Of a DNA stretch of 64,000 nucleotides, positions 1 to 12,300 are shown piece after piece. The notes below the pieces were generated by a model that searched no databases, had not been told where the DNA came from, and saw only the letters and a list, made by a program, of their open reading frames with translations. The DNA is from Hydractinia symbiolongicarpus (lineage: Eukaryota; Cnidaria; Hydrozoa; Anthoathecata; Hydractiniidae). Within the stretch, counting starts at the first letter, position 1; each line of letters starts with the position of its first letter. The DNA lies in assembly GCF_029227915.1 (NCBI RefSeq), contig NC_079879.1, forward strand, positions 25,360,501 to 25,424,500, in the 5' to 3' direction. A program made the position numbers and the translations under genes.

Positions 1-185
<185 letters not shown>

Positions 186-409
186 ATAATGTGAAAAAGA
201 AATTTTGAAATCTTTGAAAATTCATTTTAATGTGTAAATTTTTAAATGTTACATGTAAAAAATATCAAAGATTTAAAATGTCTTGCAGTGTGTATTTTTT
301 ATAACATTAACTATGAACTGTCTTTTTTACAAAACGAGCAAATCCACAATTCCGATTCTTCAGGGACATCTTCTTCTATGATAATTATACACCCATAATT
401 TTGTTTTAT

Positions 410-853
410 CTATTTTAAGATTGTTAGTGCATATATAGATACATTTTCTTCTATACTCTTGTTGTTTTCAATTTTGAATGATTTTGCCGCTTCTATTACA
501 TTACAAGGTAAAATTTTCAGTTGTATCATTTTTGGCTCAACTCTACGCTCACCTTGTGTAATTTCAATAAAACAACTGTCAGGTGCTACAGGTTTTAGCT
601 TTTCAAATAGGTGCTCTCTTTGTTTGTTTGGATTTTGAAGTAATTCAAGCGGTGATGGATTAGCAAAGCTAGAAAACCGACGAAAAGTTTTATTACTTTC
701 TGCAAGATAATTTTTTGTGGTCTTCCCATATGTTTTGTAATGATGTTTGTGGAATATCAGCTCCGAAATAGGTTTGTGAACAAGTACACTTTTACAACCT
801 CTTGGTACGTTCCAATTACCTAACGAACTTGTACAAGACGGTTTCGTAGTACG
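410..853 (-). pseudogene. Orphan minus-strand ORF, possibly a fragment of a SWIM/YqaJ-type transposon-related protein
   Basis: Reading the minus strand, 147 sense codons are open between a TGA at 854-856 and a TAG at 410-412, with no useful initiator near the start, so this is an internal exon or a fragment. The N-terminal part contains KPSCTSSLGNWNVPRG followed by KPISELIFHKHHYKTYGK. A Cys-Thr-Ser...Trp-Asn-x-Pro pattern followed by a lysine- and tyrosine-rich segment reminds me of the region after the SWIM zinc finger in invertebrate YqaJ-recombinase-like repeat proteins. That is recollection, not a search result. The C-terminal half (ERRVEPKMIQLKILPC) is not recognised. Sequence upstream on the minus strand is broken by stops in all frames, so a splice acceptor or decay must lie near 853. 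Confidence 0.35.
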
Positions 854-1026
854 TCATAGCATGTCATATTTTCACCACTAACTTCCTTACTGGTCAACAT
901 TTTTACAAGTTTTTTCAGTGCCGTTGTTGTACGTTAACTGCTTACATTTTTTCCCACCATGTGCTCTCCTCGCGTTGTTGTCAAGGAAGCGCAAAAAATA
1001 CGTAATTGAACACACTCAAATATGTT

Positions 1027-1278
1027 CTATAAAAAAATCCAACCAAGGCTGATAATGTAAATAAATATTGCGGTACAGTTGTGACAAAATAAAAACAAAC
1101 TCTTTGCTCGCATGTTTACTAAACGTAGTGACGTTTTAAGTAACATCGACAGATTTTGTAATATACCGAAACCATCAAAACAAGCTGGAATATAAAATTG
1201 ACAGTTTTTTATGCATTTAGAGCCTTTACCGAGGAAAAACACTCTGAAACGATAGTCACTTTTGTTTACTACTGCCAT
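1027..1278 (-). CDS. Small hypothetical ORF (83 aa), possible first exon
   Basis: An ATG-started frame on the minus strand beginning MAVVNKSDYRFRVFFLGK. It is unusually rich in ordinary residues for AT-rich noncoding sequence and has several cysteines (KCIKNCQFYIPACFDG). A possible GT donor lies after the Arg-Leu near 1129, so the residues beyond that may be intronic. It sits upstream of, and on the same strand as, the orphan ORF at 410-853 and could be part of the same decayed element. I do not recognise the product. Confidence 0.2.
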   Translation of the reverse strand: MAVVNKSDYRFRVFFLGKGSKCIKNCQFYIPACFDGFGILQNLSMLLKTSLRLVNMRAKSLFLFCHNCTAIFIYIISLGWIFL

Positions 1279-1342
1279 CTTTGTTTACATTTTATCTTCC
1301 GATTATGCGCGCGCATCTTAATTACGTAATCATTATATATGC

Positions 1343-3310
1343 CACGGCTGTTTCGCTACTGTCAAACCGCGGACAAAATTAAGATGGTTTCCACAATTTT
1401 TTTGGAAATTTTGTATTTTTATCATTTTTTTAAGTTATTGAAACTTTATTTGTATTGTTTTAATTTTACTGAATTAAAAAGTATTAAAACGATCTACTTT
1501 TCTCCTTTTTAAATATATGTGTTATACATGTGTGTTATAAATTTCGAGTTATTTCGTCAAACAAAACACACAAAACTAAAAAAACATTATTTTTGGCGAA
1601 AGTATACCATCTTTCCAACCTTGTGCCAACTCCGAGCTACTGGCTACGGACTTGAAAATTGGTATGGGGGCCTGGAAACATGGTTCTATTGGCCGGTACC
1701 GAGCACCGTTCGTCTCGCAAACTATAAACTACTTAAATTTTAAGTTAAAGTCTTCTTTAGGCGCTAAAAAAGAGGAGAAAAAGTTGCCAAAGTGGTGCAC
1801 GGCGATTTGATGTAGTGTGATCCCTTCTCTGTCTAATTAAATAATTATCTAAATTTCTAAGCAAGTCACAGTGATGGCGTTTAATGTTTTGGTAGGTATG
1901 GTTTTTCCCAGCAAAATTACGGCAACCCGGTGTTTACTTTTGACTTGATTGCTCGACCCAGGAATCCTAGTCCGAAACCGGGATTTTTTTAAAATGTTGG
2001 AATAAGCAAGACAACGGTGTCTTAGCAATTTTGAAGCTAGCTAAAGTTTGGCAGAGCACGAGGTAAGGGACAAAACAGTAAACTACTTTATTTTGCAGGG
2101 ATTTTAATATTATTTTTTTGTTTTAAGATCACCCTTGATTTTAAGAAATTGTTTTATAGCTTGTAAAACTTCAAACGTGGCTAATTGTTATCTTTTTTAA
2201 TCTTTTTTCTTCTGTTTTGTATTTTTCTGTAAAGAGTAGCTATTTTTTGGTCCTACAGTTTTGCATTTTGCGTCATGTTTTATAGATAAGTCACTTAATA
2301 CTTCTTTTTTATATTTAGATAAGACTTTGGTGGGCTTTCTCAAGATGAAATTGTTGAAATCAAAGATGTTTATGAATAGCTAGCTAGCTAATCTTGGCTT
2401 TATCATTCACAAAATTGGGTGCTATTTTATACAATTTATAAAGAAACACAAAATGATTGCTTTGTATATATTTAATGTATATAGTAAATAAACTATTTAT
2501 GCACAACTTGGGATATTTTCTACTAGCATGATAAACTAGAATGTTGAAACTGTCGACTCTGAATGACGTTTTATTTAATGTATGATGTCACATACTTGGC
2601 CCGAAAACCCTTAGGACCAAAAGTGACCCTTTGGACAATTTCGGACAGATAAATATTACATCTACATCATCTTTAATGGCCTCAGAATCCAAAGTAATGT
2701 TTTTTATTCAGTTAATAAACGAATTTTAAGCATACATTCAGGCTCTAAAGGCCGTTTTTCACATAATTTCTCACATTTGGCCCAAAAATAACCCTTTGGA
2801 CAATTTCAGACAGACTAATATGTCATTTACATCATCTTTAATGGCCTTAGAATCCAAAGTAATGTTTTAATTCAGTTAATAAACAAACTTTAAGCATACA
2901 TTGAGGCTCTAAAGGCCGTTTTTCACATAGGTCTCACATTTGGCCCAAAAATAACCCTTTGGACAATTTCAGACAGTAATAAAATTAAGTAATTTTCATC
3001 CAGATATTTAACCTAACCTGTGGATCATAAAAAACATGTTTCCTTAACTTTATTCTAGAGATATTGTGGAAGACATTCATCTAAATGATAATTTTTAAGT
3101 CATTTTTAGACATTTTGGCCTAAATATACCAATTTCGGACAGGTGTCCAAAAATTTTTTTCTTTTAATAATATGGACAATTTATCTGAGATTATTATTCT
3201 TTTTACAGAATATAAAAATTTTATTTCGTTCTTGAGATATCCTGTTTTAACTGAGAGGGTAATTCGAATTATTTTTTCGTAACATTTTTGTCCGCTTCGA
3301 AACAGCCGTG
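1343..3310. mobile_element. Non-autonomous DNA transposon with imperfect TIRs and 4-bp ATGC duplication
   Basis: CACGGCTGTTTCG followed, after a 13-bp spacer, by GCGGACAAAA at 1343-1378 is repeated in inverse orientation at about 3286-3310 (spacer only 2 bp). ATGC lies immediately outside both ends (1339-1342 and 3311-3314), consistent with a 4-bp target-site duplication. The interior has no convincing coding sequence but carries the tandem repeats annotated separately. The superfamily is not assigned. Confidence 0.6.
2590..2976. repeat. Tandem repeat, about 164-bp period, 2.4 copies
   Basis: The block containing CCCTTTGGACAATTTC starts at 2627, 2792 and 2954, giving periods of 165 and 162 bp. 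Each unit holds TTGGCCC, the GGACAATTTC block, a CATCATCTTTAATGGCC block and AGGCTCTAAAGGCCG. It lies inside the TIR element at 1343-3310, so the amplification probably happened within the transposon. Confidence 0.85.
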
Positions 3311-3314
3311 ATGC

Positions 3315-4646
3315 ACACGCACATAATTTTGGAAACTGCGAACTCCAGTATTGTGTTTTGTGGAACTTAATTAGGCATCAATCACCTAAATTAGACTTTA
3401 ATATTGATCTGAATAGGGCAGTAAAATTAGTAGTAGCAACACACTTAAGTAGAAGTTTTCCCTGACTGACAATCACATTCAATCACATTTCCTGGACAGA
3501 AATTCCAATTGATTTCCCAATGATTAGGGTTAGCTAGCAACATGTGGCCGGTTCATGAAATTTAATAGCATGATAGATATAAGTTAACCCTTTGCTAAAT
3601 TTCAGAATAGATTTGCGTAATGAGGAAAACGTTTTTACAACAAAAGATTAGTATGCAAAACCTAATAAGAAGTGGCGTAGCTAGCTAGAAAAGTACAATA
3701 TGTTCCCGTGATATTTAGTTTGCTAATACACGAACATAGGATAAAGTTTAAGTTAATTGGTTAAGTTAAGTAAACAAAATGACTTTTACCTTATTTTCAG
3801 CTTGCATGTCTGCTTCTGTCATTTTCTTTACCTCGGATTATATTGGTTGTAAAGCTCAATGCGTCTTCCTTGAAATAGCAGAAGCACCAGTTTTTCGAAA
3901 CAAAAATGGTAAATTTGACAAAACAGTAAATTTACAGACCAGCTTTTCTTACGGTCCCGTGGCGGCTGTATCCGTGTGCACCGAATTGTTCGAAAAATTG
4001 TTGTGAAAAGTCAGAAACAAAAACAACTTAAAAGATAAAATATTTAGACTAAACAGAGTTAGAACTAATGGAAGTACAAACCTCATGAAATTAATAAACC
4101 AATATGAATTTTATAAGGGGAAAAAAGGAGCAAAAAAAGGCCAGCTTGGCAAAATTTCTGAAACAAAAGTATCCGATAACTACTGTGCGCTATGTGTTGT
4201 TCAAACAACAAACTACTCCTATAATAAATTTTTTAGGTCATTCAAGAGTTTCTGAAATTAAAAACGTTTCGGTACTCAACATTGAAAAGCGTTCTTATTC
4301 ACTCGCTTCGGTTGGTATGTTCCGCCCAACCACTTTTAAAATCCATCGCCGACCGTTCCGTGCTTTTTTTTTTCTTTTTTGCGTGACTGTGTTGTTTTTT
4401 ACTTCTTGAAGGAGATATAGTGTAGAATAGTATTTACTATACTATTTACTTTTATTCCCGCCTCTCTAGTATTCCTGCTTCTCTTGTAAAGCTGCAGGGT
4501 CGATAATCTCGGTAATCTCGAACACGGTGCTCAAGATTATCAGAAAGAGAACTTTTTCTCTACACCTGGAAGACAAGACAATTGGGAAATGTTTTTAATG
4601 AACCAGCATACTTTTTTCCGACGTCACTCCTCTTCATTTCATCAAC
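3315..4646. other. Intergenic, no supported gene
   Basis: Two short open frames (3779-4006 and 4104-4409, both plus) lack recognisable domains or convincing splice context. I see no RNA gene or clear repeat here. Confidence 0.5.
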
Positions 4647-4647
4647 C

Positions 4648-4740
4648 TCGTTCCAAGGATCTTCTGTCTTTTTGCCATCAAGGCCGCCAAGTAAGCGCTA
4701 GGGGCTTTGACATATAAAACAAACCCTGGGGACGAGGTGT
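4648..4740. mobile_element. Small MITE with CAACCTCGTTCC / GGGGACGAGGTG termini
   Basis: A short segment bounded by CAACCTCGTTCCAAGG on the left and CCCTGGGGACGAGGTG on the right, which are imperfect inverted repeats of each other. The same termini recur at 11891-11965, 12353-12457 and, as single ends, near 10463, 27437 and 28630, indicating a dispersed family. No coding capacity. Confidence 0.5.
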
Positions 4741-5460
4741 TACTTCCTCAATCACATGTGAGGATCATCATGTATCCAGATGTAGTCCTTCCTGTCCGAT
4801 TCATCAATAGCTGCTAATTCTGAGCAACACGACAAAATTTTATAAGGTTTGTCTCCACTAGGCGGGATAAATTAAAGTGTGCTGTTTTTCTTTCTGAAGT
4901 TTTTGCAATTCAAGAGTAGAATTGACACTAGTAACAAATCTTTGAAATGATACAAATTACATCTTCGAGAAAATAAGACAAGACAATTTTAACAATGCAA
5001 CTTCTTTTAAAAATCCAAAAAGAATAAAACCTCATATTCATCGATAAGCACTTTTAAAGGTGCGCATTTCAATTTCACCAGGTTTAGCTTCCAATGATAG
5101 AAGATTTATAATAGTTCAAATAGATTCTCATGGAAGTTTTTCAGAATGTGGGCTTAATTGTCATAGTAGGGATCAGATGTGGTGGATTTATTTACATTTC
5201 ACACAATTATAAAGTCATTAAAAAGCGTATTTCAAGCTTTTGGCTACGAGGAAGCACTATTTTCTCTCTATAAAAGCATACCAAGATTTTAGAACCATAG
5301 CGGACAGGATCATCCTCATATTATAAAATCCCACAGACTCAGGGTTTGTGGTTATAAGAAAATAAAAAGACTTTTTATTTGTTTACCTTTTGTTGGCGTG
5401 TGGAAATCTTTTCATTTAAGGGAAAAAGTATTCTTTCCTCGAAAGTTTATTTTTTCGTCA

Positions 5461-5849
5461 AATACACCTTTCCCGAGACCACGAGTCATACTTTTTTTAA
5501 ACTCGTAAAATATGAATACCATATTTGAATTCAGCATGGTTTGTTTAATTTATGTGTAAAAGTTTAACTTGATACGCCAACAGAAAGTGCTATTTTGAGG
5601 AGATATATATCACAGTTAAAGTCTTCTTAAGGCTCAAGTTACCATGTCCGCCTCGTTTTCAAAAAGAGGTTGGACATGCCACAAATCTTAAAATTAGAAT
5701 AGCAGGTTGTTTACTTGCTGCATTGTTTCGAAATTTTCTTTGTTTATGACATTTTTGATAAGGAATTCAAATCTGTTGTCTGCTTTTCATAAAACTCAAC
5801 AAAAAAAGTTGCGGCACATCAAAAGAATAAGTCTCGGGAAAGGTGTATT
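5461..5849. mobile_element. MITE with perfect 19-bp inverted ends
   Basis: AATACACCTTTCCCGAGAC at 5461-5479 is matched exactly in inverse orientation at 5831-5849. If the ends are read as TA|CACC...GGTG|TA the flanks would be a TA duplication as in Tc1/mariner-type elements, but the inverted repeat also covers those bases, so this is not decisive. No open frame inside. Confidence 0.55.
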
Positions 5850-8637
5850 ATTGATAACTGTCCACCTACAAAAAACTTTTCGATAAGATTGCACAAAAAC
5901 ATGGTATCTCGTAAAGTTGATGCTCTAAATTTTGTTTAAAAATAAAAATATTCATACTTTGCGCGAAATTTTGAAAAGGATTAGGCGTTTTGCGAGAAAA
6001 TTAATAGATGCTAAAATTACTTTTCCCAAGTTTATAGGTTGCAGAATAAGTAAAATATTTTAAAATAATTCTTTTCTTTGGTCAAATGGCCACTACATTA
6101 ATTTAAAAATGTTTTTTGAAGATTTGCGATAATTTTAAAATACTTGATTATCGATGTTTTCCGGTTTCGAAGATTTCGATAAACAAAGTTTCTTTTCGGA
6201 TTCTGCACTGCAATTAGTGCGTAAATTACGCGCATGCATTGTTTAGAGCGCGTTTAATATATATTTAACAGTTAGATGCTGTTCCTTCTCCCTCGCAACA
6301 AGCTGTTATCGTTAACTTCAATACTTAATAATTGTTTTTTCCCTTTATATGTTATGTCGAACTCGACAAAACAAGACACCACCTAATAAATTTAAGCAAG
6401 AGACATGGAAGATTTGTTTTTCCAAAACAAATCTTCAAGATAAAAGATGACGCAACAAACAACGATAGTTCAATATTTGTTATTCTGTCTAAACATTGTT
6501 AAAGAGGAAATTATGTTAGTAACTGCTTACGTCGTCATCATTGTGTAGCAATCTCAAAGGTTTTCCCAACCGAAAAAAGCAATAAGAACCTCTAGTTTGG
6601 TACAGAATACGGTGGTTTTTCTCCTGGAGTAGGAGGCGATTACAATAAAAGTAATCGTTTTTTGTGCAATGATCTCACGTCGACCTTCTCGTTGTAAACT
6701 TTACTTGTATTACTTGAACTTGTACATTATTCACGACGAATTTCAACGATTTCAGGCAGCGCGAAAACCCGGACTTCAGCCAGCGCGAAATACCAATGTT
6801 CACCAAAAAAAGTAGTTTTTTGTGTTTGTCAGGAAGATGTGAAAAGAATTACTAAAACGTCTTAAAACTGATATGCTGGCTTATATGACAAACGTGGAAA
6901 GTTAGATAACAGTTTCTTTATTGCTCTCAATCTAAAACGTGCAACAAGTCTGACCAACGTAAAAAAAAACGTTTTCCGTCGCTTCCTTCTTTTTAATTTT
7001 TTTTATCCCAATGCTTCAACTACCTCTTATCTTATCTTTTTGTTCCACATATAGTCTTTGAATCTCGTGGTTGGATTAAACAGTACACAGTATATATTAA
7101 TAAGATTAGTAATTTAGAGAGATTATTAAACACAACAAAGCTAGTCAACTAGACTAGATGTTTTAATTATTTTAATTGGCGGTTAATAACAATAAATTTG
7201 TGTCAATATTTTGATATGTGTATAAGTCATGTTGACGTCTTGCAAAAATTTTTAAAATAACATTTAATACTATTTAATTGCTTCGTTTATTATTCTTAAG
7301 AGAGCGTGCAGATGGGAATTTGTCAAAATTATAAACAACAAGTCAACTCACACCTCAGATGTTGCATTCAGTGCTTTTCCTTTTTAGTTTTTGTTAATGA
7401 CATTATAAACGAGCATTGACGGTTTCAGATTACGTCCAAATGTTTATTTACTTTTGAGTGAATTGTGTGGATATTTTAATGTTTATAAATGCCATTTTTA
7501 AATAATACTTTCTAATAATATGTATGTTTTTTACATTTTCATTTACTACTATATTTTCTGTTCACAAGTATTTTAGTGTAAAATATACATTCTGCTAACG
7601 GTGAGTTATTTAGTTCACCTTCTTCTGTGGTTTCTTTGAACTGTTCGTTGTAAATTAGGACCCAGAGAGGGAGAGAGAGAAAGAGAGATCTTATCCTACT
7701 TGCATGCAAACCTAATGTCAAACATAAAATATATATTCAACTTCTCTTTTATACTTCATCTTCTGCTATTTTTATCCTGAATGTTTTTCAGTTTGCTATC
7801 GCGCAAACTGTTGTCAAACCAGTAACCTTAAGTTTCATTTACAAAACCACAAAAGTGTTAGCTTCATAAAACTCCGTCCAGCATGTCTACAATAAAAAAA
7901 CGTGCAAGGACATAAAATGTTCGATTATCGCCTTAGATATACCTCTTGACCATAAATCCTAACAGTGATTTCATAGCTAAGTTATATGAAACTAACGAGA
8001 TCAGGATGGAAGAAGGACCACCTGTTTTTTATGCTTGTGTGTTTTGTCTTGTTTTTTTTATATTATTTCCAGATGTGTACGTCATTCGTTATGTTCGTGG
8101 TCACACCATCACTTTTATTGTGTGCGATAATGTTATTCTTGCGATTATAGCTTAACAGATCACGAGTTTGAGATGTTTCATGTGGGAAGTCATGAAGGTA
8201 CAAGTCGTTGTATATTTTTTTAATTTTAGGAAAAACCTAACAACGAAGCTGGCTTTAAAACCTTTTTTTCAATAATAAACTTTTTTAGTCAACAAAATAT
8301 CCAGCTTGAACCGCAATTGGTGGCGGCGGAGAACTTACACAGTTTTGTTAGGTAGTCCTATTTATCCTCTTTCCAAAACATAAGAGCACGTTTCTTGACA
8401 ACTTGGCTTTCAAGAGTTATGATTGTCCAACTATGAGGATTTTGCACAATGTTTGTCCGTTTACTTAACCGCCTTTTAAGGGTTTGTTAACTATTCATTT
8501 AGTTCTGTTTGCTTTTTCTTGTATTTTGATTAAAAAACAGTTTAGTTGTGAAATTTAAATTAAAAAAAAACCGGATTTTCAAATTGGACGTAAAAGAGGT
8601 CTTTTGTAAAAAACCTATCGTCGTTTATCTCTTTAAT
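5850..8637. other. Gene-poor AT-rich region upstream of PPIP5K
   Basis: No supported exon. The missing 5' exon or exons of the PPIP5K gene, and its promoter, may lie here. A purine-rich GA tract occurs near 7665-7690. Short open frames at 7539-7721 (minus) and 7946-8155 (plus) show no homology I can recognise. Confidence 0.4.
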
Positions 8638-8821
8638 AATAGCCGTATTTTGTCTGTCTGTCTGCGAAAGAGGCGTTCCGTAACGGAAACACGAAATTTT
8701 TAAAATGCGCACGAATATCAAACGCGATATATTTTTATCCACTTTGTTGCGACGGGTAAATTTAAAAGACGAGCGAACGCGACGGGCGACCCCGTGGATT
8801 TTTCCACGGATTAACGGCTAG
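8638..8821 (+). mobile_element. Short non-autonomous Helitron, copy 1 of a head-to-tail pair
   Basis: Starts A|TCTCTTTAATAATAGCC and ends CGGCTAG|T, the TC...CTRR ends expected of canonical Helitrons inserted between host A and T. A hairpin CCGTGGA-TTTT-TCCACGG sits about 11 bases before the 3' end. After the 5' end is a TCTGTCTGTC run shared with other copies in the window. Confidence 0.7.
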
Positions 8822-8993
8822 TCTCTATAATAATAGCCGCTGTCTGTCTGTCTCTGCGCGGACCCCCCCTGAGTTAGAAAATGATGTTACGGAAACACGA
8901 ATATCGAATGCGATATATTTTTATCCACTTTGTTGCGACGGGTAAATATAAAGGACGGGCGAACCCGTGGATTTTTCCACGGGCAACGACTAG
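8822..8993 (+). mobile_element. Short non-autonomous Helitron, copy 2, abutting copy 1
   Basis: Begins TCTCTATAATAATAGCC directly after the CTAG end of copy 1 and ends CGACTAG followed by T. The 3' hairpin CCCGTGGA-TTTT-TCCACGGG is perfect. Similar to copy 1 along much of its length but diverged, so these are two insertions or a tandem amplification, not a recent duplicate. The open frame 8881-9069 across it is coincidental. Confidence 0.72.
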
Positions 8994-9369
8994 TTGTGTT
9001 ATATTACCGAAACCTGCTACGCAAAAAAGCTCGTTTTTCAGTTATTTAAAGTTCCTTATAACAAATTAAACTTATTTTACTTTCGAAAAATTCCTTATAA
9101 ACTTGTTTCTTATAAAGAAACTTCACTATAATTTAAATTTCTAATAAGGGGATCTTTCTATCCTCTTTGCACAATGAAAGAAAAACAACAACAACAACTA
9201 AACTGGAACAGCGAGACAGACCACTTAACCTACTCTTAAAAGATTCAATTGGATCATGTTTTAGCTAGCTTCATGGTAGAAATATTCTGCTAAATAAATC
9301 GAACAAATTCCTTTCAAACCGCCTATATTTTCGTTGCTTGCAAATTATATTTTTTTGTTTTGTTTTTAG

Positions 9370-12300
9370 TGCACTTGAAGAATAACATATCTGACAATCT
9401 TCTGGAAGAAGAAGAAGAAAAAGTAGAAGAAGAAAAGGAGAAAATCAACATGCCAACGATTTTAGTAGGGATTTGTGCAATGAACAAAAAGGTATTGGAC
9501 GAGATTTCCTTTTTGACAGCATTGGTTAGTTACAGGCATTTATCATCACACCGAAACAGGGACCAAACGTACTTATCCCGCTTTTTTGTGGGATAAGAAC
9601 AAGGCTTAGGCTTATTCTTAGTTAAACCAATGGTTCGAGATTGTCCATCATTTTTTAGGCTATTAGGTTGAATAAATTTTTAAACTTACTTTAAAATTAA
9701 TTATTAATAAATGCAGATTTATCCTAACGGCTGACTCTAACAGTGTTACATACCTTCAGAGATACGCATAGCATGCCTCTAACTTTCTTGCCTTCCACAC
9801 CAGCCGGTTTGCGGTCAGTAGCTAGATGGCACTAAATGGGTTAAACTCGAACCGGAAAACCTATGACTGCAAGCCGAATGCGCTACCACTACACCATCTC
9901 CGCATATTTATTAACTCATTTGTTATATAATCATATTTTTTTACACTTTTAGACATCGTCTATGCCGATGAAGGAAATACTGTCACGCTTAAAGCGATTT
10001 AAATTTCTCGACTTTATCTTATTTTCTGATGACACTATCCAAAACTCGCCTATTGAAGACTGGCCCATTGTTGATTGTTTGGTGTCTTTTTATTCAAATG
10101 GCTTTCCATTACAAAAAGCTGTGAAATATGCGGAACTGAGAAAACCACTGATATTAAACGATTTGAAAATGCAAGAATATTTATTAGATAGGTACTGATA
10201 AAAGTAATCTTTAACTATAACTGTATGCAGATTTGTAATAGTAATTTGGTCTTAGCATCTTTAATTTATTAAACCAGTTAAGATATAATGCATCGCAAGG
10301 CCAGGTCTATAAGCTTCTCAACGGAGATACATCAGTTTTGATGATCCCTAATTGCGATAGTAAAAATGACAAAAGAACTTAACGAATAAAAGACTTTTTG
10401 ATATGATGTCAAAGTCGTTGTCGCTTTGTTGATTAACGAACTTGAGGTTTAATAGGAAAAACCCTGAAAACGAGGTTGATGCAAGTATTTCCCGTCTAGT
10501 AGAAATATCGCCTTTTGTGGCTTGTCATGCGTTTCTACGACTACATAACAAAAAACCACTAATGACTCGATAGTGGTACAATAAGAAGTATCGCTAAACA
10601 CGTGTTTCAAACTTTTTCCGTTCTTCATACTTCTGTTCTTTAATGTACATAAAAAATGTTGTATTTAGACGTAAGGTATATCGCACACTCGAAGCAAATG
10701 ATATTGAACTACCACGATATGCCATCTTCAACCGGAACGAAAACAACGAGCCTGAAAATGGGTGCGAAGAAATCGAAGAAGTCGATGATATAATCATTGT
10801 AAATGGAGTTACGTTTAAGAAACCATTTGTAGAAAAACCGATCAGCGCAGAGGATCATAGAATTTGTATATATTACCAATCTTCTGCGGGAGGTGGCTGT
10901 CAAAACTTATTTCGCAAAATAGGTGATCGTAGTAGTGAATATTCATCAAATGGTCTCATTAGAAGACAAGGCTCATATATTTACGAAGACTTCATGCCCA
11001 CTGATGGAACAGATGTGAAGGTTTGATCTTATACCACTTTTTTTGGCGGCTTAAAGTTTCTTTTGCTCACACAACCATTCCTGTTTAAAAAAAGTTATTT
11101 CTTTCTCTTTTCTTGCATTGTGTTAATGTTCTCATTGCTTAGAGCCCGCCCGTCCTAACGATGTTTTTTAGCTTATAAACAAGTTGCAAACCAGCCCAGC
11201 TTGTGGGCCAGCTCAGATTGCCGAGTCAGCCGCCACTAACATAATATCTACTCAGTATATTTCAATTTTTTTATTTTTAAATTGTGTGCGTGTTGGGTAG
11301 GGTAGTGTGGCTATCGTATTTTGAGCAATGGTAGCCTGACCTAAATATTCGTCAAAGCCGAAACGAGGGTGCCGATAAGCCGCATACGCCGTAAAAAGTG
11401 CGGGCGTTTTCAGGTGAGTTCGGCGTTTTGTAAAAAATTCAAGTATTTACCCGAAAAAAACCGCATAGGCCTAAAAACAAAAAAAAACAGACACTAATAT
11501 GATTCATAAAAACTATAAAAATTAAAATAAACTTACTATGTGGTAGCAAAGTTCTTAAAAGAACTGTTTTTGATGGTTTTTGATAAAGTTTACTTTATAA
11601 ATAACTTATATATAAACTTTATTAACTCCTTTCTCTTCTAGCGCCTTCTTCCCAACTATCGTCCGCATGGTTTGTCACAAGGAATTGCATTTCAGGAATG
11701 TTCCGTGCGAGCTTCGGGAAAGTGCGGGCGGTTTCGGGGGACAACCGCCAATTTTATTCGAAAAGTCGCCCGAACTCGCCCGTATATATGCGGGCGTTTG
11801 CGGCTTATCGGCACCCTCTTAAGCCGAAACATTCAGACTTAGCATAAAATAACATAATTTGGTATATTTTCTCTAATACGTAAATTAGAGAACCTCGTTC
11901 CTAGGGCAATTTTTTTACTTTTTTTCTCGGATATTAAAAAATCGAAAAACCCTGGACACGAGGTTGATGTAAAGAATTTGTAAAGTGTCCGATATTTATT
12001 TCAGGTTTACACAGTGGGAGCAGAGTATGCGCATGCTGAAGCCAGAAAATCTCCTGCCCTTGATGGCAAAGTTGAGCGCGACAGCAGAGGAAAGGAAGTC
12101 AGGTATCCAGTCATACTAAGTGCATATGAAAAGTTGATTGCACAGAAAGTAACAAAAGTTTTTAAGGTAAGAGAATGTAGGTGTGTTTACAAATTTTGTG
12201 TCGTACTAACATAAATGACTGCCTTAGTCCTGACGTGCTGTGACCTTTATGTATCCAATGTCATTTATTTTGCTTAGGTGCTCTTTTTATTCACAGTAAC

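Noticed and set aside
7946-8155. 69-aa frame as the missing first exon of PPIP5K
   Set aside because: Contains METNEIRMEEGPP-like sequence but no suitable phase-1 donor is visible and there is no family match.
9741-9903. Genuine tRNA gene on the minus strand
   Set aside because: A- and B-box words are present but no full cloverleaf, and a diverged copy with the same body exists at 61241; a SINE is the better call.
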